From NCBI RefSeq assembly GCF_019331805.1, contig NZ_JAHBBE010000010.1, forward strand, positions 1-64,000: a stretch of 64,000 nt of DNA, read 5' to 3'. This document shows positions 11,401 to 18,788 of the stretch, in pieces. The notes beneath the pieces were generated by a model. It was not told where the DNA came from. It worked only from the letters and a program-made list of their open reading frames with translations, and searched no databases. This DNA is from Bifidobacterium pongonis (GTDB lineage Bacteria > Actinomycetota > Actinomycetes > Actinomycetales > Bifidobacteriaceae). How positions within the stretch are numbered: position 1 is the first letter of the stretch; the number at the start of each line of letters is the position of its first letter. The position numbers and the translations under genes are program-made.

Positions 11401-14400
11401 GGTGCCGTGGTTGATTCCGCGGCCCTCGACGCGTTTGCGGCCAAGGTGACCGGCGCCGACGGCGTGCTCGCCTCCACCGCGAAGTTCGTGCTGAACCAGC
11501 TCGGCGTCGCAGCCCCGGCCGCCGAAGAGAACGGCGACGAGAACGCCGCCGTGGTCGCCGCCGTCGAAGCCGAACTCGGCTCCGACTGGCCGAAGCAGGT
11601 CGCGCCGCGCTTCGACGCGCGCAAGGTCATCCTGTTCGACGACCGCTGGGCATCCGCACGTGAGGATCTGGCTCGCGCATTCTATGATGGCAACGCCTCC
11701 GTGCTGTCCGGCAGCTTCGTCGGACTCGGCAAGGCCGTCGCCGCCGAAGCCGCATGGTATGCGAACAAGACCGAGGATGCCGAACTGAAGGCCGCTTACG
11801 GCCGCGTGGCATCCGAAGCGCTGGAATCCGCCTCTGACGATGCCGCGAACAGCCGTTTCGCGGGTGATATCGCCGTCGTGACCGGCGTGGCCCCGAACTC
11901 CATCGCCGCGCAGGTCGTCAACGGCCTGCTCGCCGGCGGCGCGACCGTGGTCGCCACCTCGCACAGCTTCAAGCCGAGCGTGAAGGCATGGGCCAAGCAG
12001 ACCTACCGCGAACATGCGGCGGGCGACGCCAAGCTGTGGCTCGTTCCGGCGAACCTCTCCAGCTACCGTGATGTGGATGCGCTGGTTGATTGGGTCGGCA
12101 ACGTCCAGAAGAAGACCTCCGGCGCGACCACCACGATCCTCAAGCCGGCTTACGAGCCGAGCCTGTTCTTCCCGTTCGCGGCCCCGCCGGTGCACGGCAC
12201 CTTGGCCGATTCCGGTGAACTGTTCGAATCCCAGGCGCGTCTCATGCTCTGGGGCGTCGAACGTGCCATCACCGGCCTGGCCAAGATCGGCGCCGACACC
12301 GACGTCCAGCACAAGCTGCACGTGATCCTGCCCGGTTCCCCGAACCGCGGCATCTTCGGCGGCGACGGCGCCTACGGCGAGGTGAAGAGCTCCTTCGACG
12401 CCATCGTCAACCGCGCCCGCGCCGAAAAGGTGTGGTCCAGCCGCGTGACCTTCGCCCATCCGAAGATCGGCTGGGTGCGCGGTACCGGCCTGATGGGCGG
12501 CAACGACCCGCTGGTCGAGGTTGTGGAACGCCACGGTCTGAAGACCTACTCCACCACCGAAATCGCAGTGAAGTTGCTCGACCTGGCCACCCGCGAATCC
12601 CGTGAGACCGCGATTGCCGCGCCGCTCGACGTCGACCTGACCGGTGGCCTCGGCTCCGAACCGATCGACATCAAGGCGCTGCGTGCCGAAGCCATGGCCG
12701 ACGCGGAACAGGCCGCTCAGGCCGACGCCGCAGGCTCAGCCAAGGCGGATGCGAAGCCGGCCTCCGCGCTCATCAAGGCGCTGCCGAGTCCGCACGTCCC
12801 GCATCAGGCCCCGGTCGATCTGAACGATTGGAAGAACGTCACGGCACGCCCCGAGGATGAGATCGTGATCGTCTCCGTCGGCGAGCTGGGCCCGTGGGGT
12901 TCCGGCCGCACCCGCTTCGAGGCGGAACTCGGCATCCACTCCGACGGCGAGGTCGACCTTTCCGCCGGCGCGGTGCTCGAACTGGCTTGGAACATGGGTC
13001 TGCTGACTTGGAACGACAGCCCGAAGCCGGGCTGGTACGACGTGGACGGCAACCTGGTGCCCGAAGAGGACATCGCCGAACGCTACCACGATGAGGTCGT
13101 GGCGCGTTCCGGCATCCGCCCCTTCGAGGAGGGCATGGGCGACGATTACAAGGATGGCGCCGACGAGGAGGAGGCCGAGGTCTTCCTCGACCACGATGTG
13201 ACCTTCTCCGTACCGACCCGTGAGATCGCCGAAGAGTACGTCAAGCTCGACGAAGCCCACACCACCATCGCGCTGGACGGCGAATCCGGCGAATGGAACG
13301 TGACCCGTCACGCCGGTTCCATGATCCGCGTGCCTCGCCGCGCGACCATGACCCGCACCGTCGGCGGCCAGTTCCCGAAGGGCTTCGACCCGGTCAAGTG
13401 GGGTATCCCGGCCTCCATGGTCGGCGATGTCGACAGGATCGCCCTGTGGAACATCGTCACCACGGTCGACGCCTACCTGTCCGCGGGCTTCACCCCGGTG
13501 GAGATCCTGCAGGCGGTGCACCCGTCCATGATCGCGTCCACCCAGGGCACCGGCTTCGGTGGCATGTCCTCCATGCGCAAGCTCTACCTGGATCGCTTCC
13601 TCAACCACGAGATTCCGACCGACATCCTGCAGGAAGCCCTGCCGAACGTCGTCGCGGCGCACGTGATGCAGTCCTACATCGGCGGCTACGGCAACATGAT
13701 CCAGCCGGTCTCCGCTTGCGCCACCGCCGCCGTCTCCCTGGAGGAAGGCGCCGACAAGATCGCGCTCGGCAAGGCCGACTTCGTGGTCACCGGTGCGATC
13801 GACGACATCGGCGTCGAATCCGTGATCGGCTTCGGCAACATGAACGCCACCGCCAACTCCGAGGAGATGTACGCCAAGGGCATCGACGCGCGCTTCTTCT
13901 CCCGTGCGAACGACCGTCGCCGCGGCGGCTTCGTCGAATCGCAGGGCGGCGGCACCATCCTGCTGACCCGCGGTGACATCGCGCTCAAGCTCGGCCTGCC
14001 CGTCGCCGGCGTGATCGGCTTCGTCCACTCCTATGCGGACGGCGCGCACACCTCCATCCCGGCTCCGGGACTGGGCGCGCTCGCCGCAGGCATGGGTGGC
14101 AAGGATTCCAAGCTGGTGCGTGATCTCGCCAAGCTTGGCGTCACGCCGGACGACATCGCCGTGGTTTCCAAGCACGACACGTCCACGAATGCCAACGATC
14201 CGAACGAATCCGAGCTGCACAACACGCTGGCCCACGCCATCGGACGCACCGACGGCAACCCGTTGTTCGTCATCTCGCAGAAGACGCTCACCGGCCACGC
14301 CAAGGGCGGTGCCTGCATCTTCCAGGTGAACGGCCTGACCCAGCTGTTCAAGTCCGGCGTGATTCCGGCGAACGCGGCGCTCGACTGCGTCGACCCGAAG

Positions 14401-14781
14401 CTCGCTCGCGACGACCACATGGTCTGGCTGAGGAAGCCGCTGCACGTCGGCTCCGTCAAGGCTGGCCTGGCCACCTCGCTCGGTTTCGGCCACGTCTCCG
14501 GCTTCGCCGCGATCGTGAACCCGGGCGCGTTCGAGGCCGCCGTGGCCAACACCGCCGGTGCCGAAGCGCTGCAGCAGTGGCGTGAACGTGCCGACGCGCG
14601 TCTGGCTGCCGGCCAGCGCCGCCTTGAGGAGGGCATGATGGGCCGTGCCGCCCTGTACGAGCCGATCGACAACCGTCGCTTCCATGAGGACAAGCGCGGC
14701 TACGACTCGCACGAGGTCGAAAAGGCCATGCTGCTCGACCCGGATGCGCGCTTGGGCGCCTCCGGCTACTTCGAGGCCTGA
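5449..14781 (+). CDS. fas: Type I fatty acid synthase (multidomain)
   Basis: This 3,110-residue single-chain synthase performs all steps of acyl chain elongation, as in mycobacteria and corynebacteria. Visible domains in order are: acyltransferase with GHSQG at 122-126 (Ser124); enoyl reductase starting near LLAGMTPTT (405); MaoC-type dehydratase with GDFNPIHT (1232-1239); malonyl/palmitoyl transferase with GHSLGEYN (1440-1447, Ser1442); an Ala/Pro linker around 1750-1795; carrier domain with NGVSSRRNQ, whose Ser1834 is the likely phosphopantetheine site; ketoreductase near 2145; and ketosynthase with SACATAA (Cys2757), KHDTS (His2909) and GHAKGG (His2950). There is no C-terminal phosphopantetheinyl transferase, and acpS follows as a separate gene. 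The ATG has AAGGA upstream. A long antisense open frame across it is a codon-bias shadow. Confidence 0.97.
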   Translation: MSNPFFLDRLANEPHALAFAGQSTPWPVALADETANPVLDERLHAHVSNAQNLLYPVSADLLATTGRPVDLFGFTPNPAKLGAAANAAASVPGIALAQLGALIDAAELGYNPAEAKPVAVLGHSQGILAVHMVRAIEEAGTIEAAAAKIDEILAIAQLIGVAGTRQARQLGLAARHGEATPMLSVKDITRAQVDALIERVDGARGPIAVAVTNSATHYVLSGYPEDLAAFGVEVAKEHKRQAKLREEKVRGGRVFDPVLEYLDVTLPFHSPLMADAVAQTVAWAETCGIDGSHARELAAEVLLNHVDWAARVRALMSSADPSTLWVLDFGPGTTVGKLFTTVAQGTGVGVVEASTVADRAELSTSDSTPERTQNWTRFAPSIIHTSAGDKVRTAFTELTGKAPVLLAGMTPTTVEPEIVAAAANAGYWAELAGGGQVTADVFDRHVAKLEEELEEGRTVEFNAMFMDRYLWNLQFGSQRIVPKKRASGTPIDGVVVSAGIPELDEAVELIRTLNADGFPYVSFKPGTVDQIRQVVRIAKAVAPTKVLIEVEGGSAGGHHSWESLDDLLLSTYAEVREQSNLVLVAGGGIGTPERGADYITGEWSKEYGRPLMPVDGVLVGTAVMTAKEAHTSPEVKQMLVNTPGIPSKGDGNDPFAPLGEQWVPSGKALGGVTSGLSHLHADIYELENASARCGRLLVRVMKHPEELEKRREEIIEALNATAKPYFGDLESMTYLEWAQRFADLSFPWVDETYADRFLHLLQRIEARVTEQESGEFASLFASRADVESDPNAAIAKLKAAYPQAAELKVTPMDEAWFPVLVREYPKPMPFVPVIDNDLLRWWGQDQLWQSEDSRYSADSVRIIPGPISVAGITTVDEPVADILGRFEQAMVKRVAADSPAADKAAFAELGTAASAEEFIRKSPNISWVGHLMANPAFGTGNGDEHYEIRKVGAKGSVEQYDLDIHLDTYWDNDPDGGKSKHAVRDIVIPLNVDGAESGLFPVVDRDRLPEHVYRMLADTAGIGNTAITGDKLTAMPAIEPADDKTAYPFGLAHAEYTLSANLGFDHEAATGGALPADLVPSRIAPDALVGPAWPAIYAALGSVYVKGFPVIEGLLNAVHLDHLIELEVSEDELLKHTGETIRLTSWAEDYFESASGRVVTIHVTHSTTSGVVLANETERFAIRGRAYSDALPPEAPDYGGIDAEIESTPRRMLRRVKVTAPHEMTAFARTSGDFNPIHTSHRGAAVSGLAAPLVHGMWLSATAQYAVQALDEKGAHYEIAGWTYNMYGMVQLDDEVEISIERVGRVAHAGMVLEVTSRIDGNIVSRATAIVRAPKSAFVYPGQGIQKQGMVLDERAKSPAARDVWERADKLTREKLGFSILAVVRDNPKELTANGVTYRHPEGLLNLTQFTQVALATVAFAQTARLREAGADIWPAYFAGHSLGEYNALSSFAGVIPLETVLELVFHRGSTMHHLIPRDEKGRSNYRMGALRPNQFGVGDDGVREYVESVSKASGEFLQIVNYNLAGQQYAVAGTIAGLKALKADSARRVAEYGGKPAFMLVPGIDVPFHSTLLRKGVPEFRDKLDALLPQYIDYRGRLVDRYIPNLVAAPFEMTKEFAAKILEVVPSERIKAALDDPKVWDSYAEDDQKLGRLLLTELLSWQFASPVRWIETQALLFGSAEQGGLGVEEYVEVGLGNAPTLANLGAKTLRLPQFSGRDVTVYNVGRDEGRVYMTDSDSLVPEADDEPIAEAPAAAAPAAVAAAPASAPAAAAPAATVPAAPATPAGAPSGAAVADIAFNASDAIAMLLAYSAKVRPDQIGDSDTTDTLTNGVSSRRNQLLMDISSELGVASVDGAAEATVNALSALVNKVAPNYRAFGPVLSDIVRDRIRGLFGAAGLKLAQVEKRVTDTWQLGEGWASHVVAALVLETRDGASSRGGDLASLPTDAASNAAAANALIDAAVQKVASDKGVAVSMPSAGGAAGGAVVDSAALDAFAAKVTGADGVLASTAKFVLNQLGVAAPAAEENGDENAAVVAAVEAELGSDWPKQVAPRFDARKVILFDDRWASAREDLARAFYDGNASVLSGSFVGLGKAVAAEAAWYANKTEDAELKAAYGRVASEALESASDDAANSRFAGDIAVVTGVAPNSIAAQVVNGLLAGGATVVATSHSFKPSVKAWAKQTYREHAAGDAKLWLVPANLSSYRDVDALVDWVGNVQKKTSGATTTILKPAYEPSLFFPFAAPPVHGTLADSGELFESQARLMLWGVERAITGLAKIGADTDVQHKLHVILPGSPNRGIFGGDGAYGEVKSSFDAIVNRARAEKVWSSRVTFAHPKIGWVRGTGLMGGNDPLVEVVERHGLKTYSTTEIAVKLLDLATRESRETAIAAPLDVDLTGGLGSEPIDIKALRAEAMADAEQAAQADAAGSAKADAKPASALIKALPSPHVPHQAPVDLNDWKNVTARPEDEIVIVSVGELGPWGSGRTRFEAELGIHSDGEVDLSAGAVLELAWNMGLLTWNDSPKPGWYDVDGNLVPEEDIAERYHDEVVARSGIRPFEEGMGDDYKDGADEEEAEVFLDHDVTFSVPTREIAEEYVKLDEAHTTIALDGESGEWNVTRHAGSMIRVPRRATMTRTVGGQFPKGFDPVKWGIPASMVGDVDRIALWNIVTTVDAYLSAGFTPVEILQAVHPSMIASTQGTGFGGMSSMRKLYLDRFLNHEIPTDILQEALPNVVAAHVMQSYIGGYGNMIQPVSACATAAVSLEEGADKIALGKADFVVTGAIDDIGVESVIGFGNMNATANSEEMYAKGIDARFFSRANDRRRGGFVESQGGGTILLTRGDIALKLGLPVAGVIGFVHSYADGAHTSIPAPGLGALAAGMGGKDSKLVRDLAKLGVTPDDIAVVSKHDTSTNANDPNESELHNTLAHAIGRTDGNPLFVISQKTLTGHAKGGACIFQVNGLTQLFKSGVIPANAALDCVDPKLARDDHMVWLRKPLHVGSVKAGLATSLGFGHVSGFAAIVNPGAFEAAVANTAGAEALQQWRERADARLAAGQRRLEEGMMGRAALYEPIDNRRFHEDKRGYDSHEVEKAMLLDPDARLGASGYFEA

Positions 14782-14802
14782 TTTCCGCCTCGGCCGATGA
14801 TC

Positions 14803-14857
14803 GCAAGCGCCGCGGATGCCCGTTCCCCTTTTCGGGGCGGGCGTTCGCGGCGCTTGC
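14803..14857 (+). terminator. Strong hairpin after fas
   Basis: GCAAGCGCCGCG (14803-14814) pairs perfectly with CGCGGCGCTTGC (14846-14857), with an inner GCCCG/CGGGC stem. There is no T tail, so this is either a non-canonical terminator or an mRNA 3'-end stabiliser. Confidence 0.6.
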
Positions 14858-14904
14858 CGCATTCGGGCGGATCGTGCGATGGAAGTCGCGCGGCCAGTAG
14901 TCAG

Positions 14905-14910
14905 TAGGAT
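14905..14910 (+). promoter_or_regulatory. -10 box of acpS
   Basis: TAGGAT eight bases before the ATG at 14919. This is the geometry repeated at many genes in the window and favours a leaderless start there. Confidence 0.45.
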
Positions 14911-14918
14911 GGGCAGGA

Positions 14919-15449
14919 ATGGTAGGAACGGGTGAAAGGCAGCGGAATATGGAGCTGATGGGACTCGGGCATGATGTGGTGGACGTCACGGCGTTCGCTC
15001 GGCAATTAGGCGAGCCGGGTTCGCGCATGCGCGGCCTGTTCTCCGCCCGCGAACTGCGGCAGACGGCGCAACGCGCGCGCGTGAAGAACGATGGCGAAGC
15101 CGTGCATCTGGCCGCCCGATGGGCGGGCAAGGAGGCGGTGCTCAAAGCGTGGTGCGAGGCGATCGCGCAACTGCCGTCCGGCGTGGCGGCGCGTGCCGGT
15201 GCCGGTGATTACCCGTATACCATCGACGATTTCCCGTGGCGTGAGGTGGAGATTCTCGACGATTCGCACGGTTGCCCGCGCGTCGCGCTTTCCGACGCGG
15301 TTACGGAAGCGGTCCGGCGTTCGCTGGGCTGTGCGGGCGGGAACGGCGGTGTCGATGCGGATGCCCGCGTATTCGCCTTCCATATCTCCCTAACGCATGA
15401 CGGGCCCATCGCGTCCGCGATGGCCATGCTGCGGGTATGCGATGAGTAG
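14919..15449 (+). CDS. acpS: Holo-[acyl-carrier-protein] synthase
   Basis: AcpS transfers 4'-phosphopantetheine from CoA to the carrier-domain serine. Here the obvious client is the neighbouring type I FAS, which lacks its own transferase domain. Family motifs are GLGHDVVDV near the N-terminus (metal-binding Asp), FSARE, and ARWAGKEAVLKAW (catalytic Glu/Lys), ending with the FHISLTHD segment. Two starts are possible. The ATG at 14919 sits eight bases after a -10 box and would be leaderless. The ATG at 14949 has AAAGG nine bases upstream and gives the usual family N-terminus (166 residues). I give the longer form. The synteny fas-acpS is typical of Actinobacteria with type I FAS. Confidence 0.9.
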   Translation: MVGTGERQRNMELMGLGHDVVDVTAFARQLGEPGSRMRGLFSARELRQTAQRARVKNDGEAVHLAARWAGKEAVLKAWCEAIAQLPSGVAARAGAGDYPYTIDDFPWREVEILDDSHGCPRVALSDAVTEAVRRSLGCAGGNGGVDADARVFAFHISLTHDGPIASAMAMLRVCDE

Positions 15450-15562
15450 ACGCAAAATGCAGCGCGACTTGGAGCGGCTGGAACGGTTGAAACGGCTGGA
15501 ACGGTCGAAATAGCCGAAACGGCCGGAACGATACGGATGGAACGACGAAACGGAAAACCGGA

Positions 15563-16570
15563 ATGATGAACGATAACGAGCGTACGAATATGAGCATGAA
15601 CGCGGACGTGCCTGCAACCTTGGCATCAGACGAAACAGTCGACGAGACGGCCCCGACCATGCCTCGCACCGAACGTGCGGCGAGCCGTGTCATCGCCTAC
15701 CGCAGCATCGACTCGACCAACAGCGAGGCGCGCAGACTCCTGCTCAACGGCGATCTGCGGCCGGGCTGCGACGAAATCGCGGTCATCGCGGCCGACGTGC
15801 AGATCGCCGGGCGAGGCAGACTCGACCACGCGTGGGTGAGCCGCCCCGGCGAATCCTTCATCGTCACTTTCGTGGCATCGGTGCCGCGCTCGCTGGCCAC
15901 GGACGCGTCGATCAACGGCTGGTTGCAGATGACCGCCGGCCTCGCCGCCGTCGACGGATTGCGCGAAGCGATGGGGGAGTGCGGCGCAACGCCGATTGCC
16001 CACGGCATCGGTCAGGATACGGATAGTGGATTCATGCTCAAATGGCCCAACGATGTGTTCCTCGACGGCCGCAAACTCGGCGGCATCCTCTCCGAAATGG
16101 CGCCCCTGCAGCAGGGTGGCGGGTCGGGGGAGCGCGATGGCGACCCCGACCGCGACCCCAGCCCCGACCGCATCGCCATCATCTTCGGCATCGGTTTGAA
16201 TCTCGCCATTCCCGCCGAGCATCTGCCCACATCGCAATCCACATCCCTGCAACTGCATTACGCGCCGCTGCCTGCCCCGGAAACGCTGCGCGACATCATC
16301 GCCGCGCATATCGCCGCATCGCTCGGCGCCAGGCTGCGTCATCTCGAAACGGATCGCGTGCGCGAAGCCGGGCGGGCGCACGATGAGACGGCACGCATCT
16401 GCTATACGCTGGGCCGCCACGCCGTGGCGCATTTCGTCGACGGCACTGAAATGGAAGGTGAAGCGGTGGCCCTGAACGCCGACGCGTCGCTGGATCTGCG
16501 CACCCAGGACGGTGCCATTCACACGATTCGCACCGCCGATGTGGGCGTATTGCCCGAACCTTGTGTATAA
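15563..16570 (+). CDS. birA: Biotin--[acetyl-CoA-carboxylase] ligase
   Basis: This 335-residue enzyme activates biotin as biotinyl-AMP and attaches it to the lysine of the AccC biotinyl domain encoded 12 kb upstream in the same module. The catalytic domain shows STNSEA, the biotinyl-AMP loop GRGRLDHAW, and LKWPNDVFLDGRKLGGILSE. The N-terminus (about 45 residues) is polar and low in complexity. There is no helix-turn-helix, so this is a monofunctional (group I) ligase and cannot itself repress bioY. Several Met codons exist near the start (15563, 15566, 15590, 15596), and none has a strong ribosome binding site, so the exact start is uncertain. The stop codon lies within a TATAAT that probably drives tRNA-Gly. 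Confidence 0.92.
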   Translation: MMNDNERTNMSMNADVPATLASDETVDETAPTMPRTERAASRVIAYRSIDSTNSEARRLLLNGDLRPGCDEIAVIAADVQIAGRGRLDHAWVSRPGESFIVTFVASVPRSLATDASINGWLQMTAGLAAVDGLREAMGECGATPIAHGIGQDTDSGFMLKWPNDVFLDGRKLGGILSEMAPLQQGGGSGERDGDPDRDPSPDRIAIIFGIGLNLAIPAEHLPTSQSTSLQLHYAPLPAPETLRDIIAAHIAASLGARLRHLETDRVREAGRAHDETARICYTLGRHAVAHFVDGTEMEGEAVALNADASLDLRTQDGAIHTIRTADVGVLPEPCV

Positions 16571-16571
16571 T
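16566..16571 (+). promoter_or_regulatory. -10 box of tRNA-Gly
   Basis: Consensus TATAAT overlapping the birA stop codon, 44 bases before the tRNA. No good -35 was found at the usual distance. Confidence 0.55.
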
Positions 16572-16614
16572 GGCACACGTCTTTCGTCATCGCGTACGCG
16601 ATGCCAGGGGCAAC

Positions 16615-16688
16615 GCGGATGTAGCTCAATGGTAGAGCCTCAGTCTTCCAAACTGATTACGCGGGTTCGATTCCCGTCATCCGCTCCA
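16615..16688 (+). tRNA. tRNA-Gly (anticodon TCC)
   Basis: Acceptor strands GCGGATG and CATCCGC pair fully. The anticodon arm TCAGT-CTTCCAA-ACTGA gives TCC, and the T arm GCGGGTTCGATTCCCGT is canonical. Discriminator T is followed by an encoded CCA (16686-16688). Confidence 0.96.
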
Positions 16689-16693
16689 CGCAT

Positions 16694-16745
16694 GAGGCCG
16701 TGAAACCCAAGGAAAACCAAGGGTTCGCGGCCTCTTCCGTTTTCG
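16694..16745 (+). terminator. tRNA-Gly terminator
   Basis: GAGGCCGTGAAACCC pairs with GGGTTCGCGGCCTC (one bulge), followed by TTCCGTTTT. Confidence 0.75.
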
Positions 16746-16786
16746 GACGACACTTGACGGTGGCTTCAGACATTGCGCGACTAAGA

Positions 16787-17664
16787 TTATCGGAGCATGG
16801 GTGGTGTGGAGGATGCCCGCCAGCCGCCTTCGGGAACATTGAGCTGAGGCTCCTCGACCATGAACCCAACGTGCGATTCGACGAACAAAGTCATAATGTT
16901 CATTGCGTACATTCCGGCAGCCGGCATCAGAATATGCAGAGCGACACCAGATTCGCCAACGGAACCGGTGACCGGGTGCGAGGGGTATATGCCTAGGTAG
17001 AGCCAAATGGTCACAATGGCAAGATTCGCAACCCCAGCCGCAGCATAAACGCACATTGCCGCAACTGTTGCATGGCGTCTGCCTTGAAGAACCCATTCCA
17101 TGCTGTCATAGAACGGGCTTGCAAAACGTTGAGCGATAGGGGATGCCAGAGCGCCAGGCCCTTGCCGTGTGGCCGAACCATCGCCCAGAAGATAGAACGA
17201 TGATGTGATTTCGTAAAGGAACCAGCCTATGAGGGTCACATACACATCGTAACGGTGATTAACGTTACTTCCGTTGTAGGCGTCGAAACCCACGCAGTTG
17301 TTCTGAAGGCAAAGTCCTGTAATTCCGAAGAATCCCATAACAACGAAGAAGCGGGCGATGGCGAGGTAGCGGAGGATCTTAGCGTTCCTTTTCGATGCAT
17401 TCACACGGTTGTTCTCCGTCAGGACGTTGTCATATGCCAGATTATTTCGTCCAAAGAGTTGGTCCACGGGAGAATCGTTGTCGATCGCTTTGCGGCATGG
17501 CCGTTCACGCAGCAAGTGGGGCATTCCACTTCGCACGCCTGATACCATAAACGGCAGTGGGTGCATTTCATGTATGGGCCGCAGCCCGTGCCTTTGAATC
17601 TCTTTGACCAATGGAACAGAGCGAAGGCTGCCATCGTCCACAGGAAGTTCAATAGGATTAGCAT
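16787..17664 (-). pseudogene. Frameshifted zinc-ribbon membrane protein
   Basis: Two overlapping minus-strand frames together make one protein. The first part (from ATG 17664, AGAAGG nine bases upstream) has a transmembrane helix and the cysteine pattern C34-x2-C37-x6-C44-x3-C48-x2-C51. Its frame stops at 17419. The remainder, with about four further membrane helices, continues in the next frame to 16787. The intact gene at 43462-44298 has an N-terminal helix and exactly the same cysteine spacing, then four helices in one frame. A -1 shift (or a loss of one base) between about 17510 and 17420 is needed to join the halves. No slippery heptamer is evident, so decay is more likely than programmed frameshifting. 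The region is more AT-rich than its neighbours. Function is unknown. Confidence 0.7.
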
Positions 17665-17796
17665 TGCAACAAACCTTCTAACATCGTCCACGCTTTAGCA
17701 TGTTTTTGCTCTCGCCATATCGTGATTTCGGCGTCAATTGTAACCGTGCCCATTGTTGTCTCGTGCATAGCGTGACCACTGCATAAGGAGTCCGCC

Positions 17797-18603
17797 ATGG
17801 TGTTCGACGTAACCATGTTTCACGCACGGCTTCCAGCGGGAGGCAATACTATGCTGGAAGAAAACAGACGATTCAAGATCTTCGGGGGCGGCATGGCTGA
17901 AACCACGCATGACGGCAACGCGTACGCTGAAACGACCCGTTCGGGCAACGAGGCGACGGAAATCATCGGCGGCAAGGTCGAGACCGTGGAGGTATCGAAG
18001 CATCCCGACCCCACCATCCCCGAAACCGAGCTCTCCCTGGCCGACATCGAACGCAGCAAATCGCACCCCAAGCGGTGGATCGCGTACATCATCGGCGTAC
18101 TCGTCGCGGTGGTCGTGCCGTACGGTGCCGGGCGCATGCTCGCCGTGGGGCACACCGCGTGGGTGATCGAGCATTTCAGCATGCTTACGCCGCAAGGCAT
18201 GGCATTCGTCTCCTGGACGGCCACGCTGGCCGCGCTGACCTGCCTCGGTCTGGCGGTGGTCGACTCCGCGCATTGGCTGTGGCGCATCCTGTTCGCGCTC
18301 GCGCTCGCCGCCGAACAGTTCATCGCGGGACTCGCGTTGCTGCGCTTCGACTTCTGGTATTCCACGTATGTGGTGTACGGCTCGTCCTCGTCGATTGCCA
18401 ACGCCGCGAATCTCGGCATCATCGCGGCTGGTCTCGCCGTCGCGGCGTTCATCGTGGTCTGGATCGGCCTGCTTGTGGTGATCAAGAAGGATTCCCCGCT
18501 CAACGTGCTGACCCGCAGCTGGGCTTCGTTCATCATGTTCTTCGCGTTCGAGGCGTGTGCGCTGCTGATCGTGCTGTTCGGCGGCCTGCTGGGCACCGTC
18601 TGA
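17797..18603 (+). CDS. Hypothetical membrane protein
   Basis: This 268-residue protein is not one I recognise. An acidic, Thr/Glu-rich N-terminal tail of about 90 residues, probably cytoplasmic, is followed by roughly five hydrophobic helices between about residue 93 and the C-terminus (for example YIIGVLVAVVVPYG and FEACALLIVLFGGLLG). The ATG at 17797 has AAGGAG seven bases upstream. A second ATG at 17851 also has GGGAGG upstream, so a product 18 residues shorter is possible. It stands alone between the broken zinc-ribbon gene and murA. There are no catalytic motifs or signal peptide. Confidence 0.75.
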   Translation: MVFDVTMFHARLPAGGNTMLEENRRFKIFGGGMAETTHDGNAYAETTRSGNEATEIIGGKVETVEVSKHPDPTIPETELSLADIERSKSHPKRWIAYIIGVLVAVVVPYGAGRMLAVGHTAWVIEHFSMLTPQGMAFVSWTATLAALTCLGLAVVDSAHWLWRILFALALAAEQFIAGLALLRFDFWYSTYVVYGSSSSIANAANLGIIAAGLAVAAFIVVWIGLLVVIKKDSPLNVLTRSWASFIMFFAFEACALLIVLFGGLLGTV

Positions 18604-18788
18604 TCGGTCGGGTCATGCGGCTTGGCGCCGCGAATCGGGAAGCGTTCGGAACTCCCGGCGGCAGGGTATGCTGTGATGTTGCGCTCAGCGCTGACGAGTT
18701 CAGCGTATTTCACGACGTACTCACATGAGATATGGCAAACTAGACAGCAGTGTTTTGGAGTCACTGCAAACGCAAGAGAGGTTGATTC

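Noticed and set aside
5209-12534. A 2,441-codon open frame antisense to fas
   Set aside because: It mirrors the third-position GC bias of fas, shows no family resemblance and has Gly/His/Val-rich shadow composition.
16787-17641. A separate 284-residue protein starting in the second frame of the zinc-ribbon gene
   Set aside because: Its first roughly 70 residues are out of frame with the conserved cysteine cluster; it is better read as the 3' part of a frameshifted gene.
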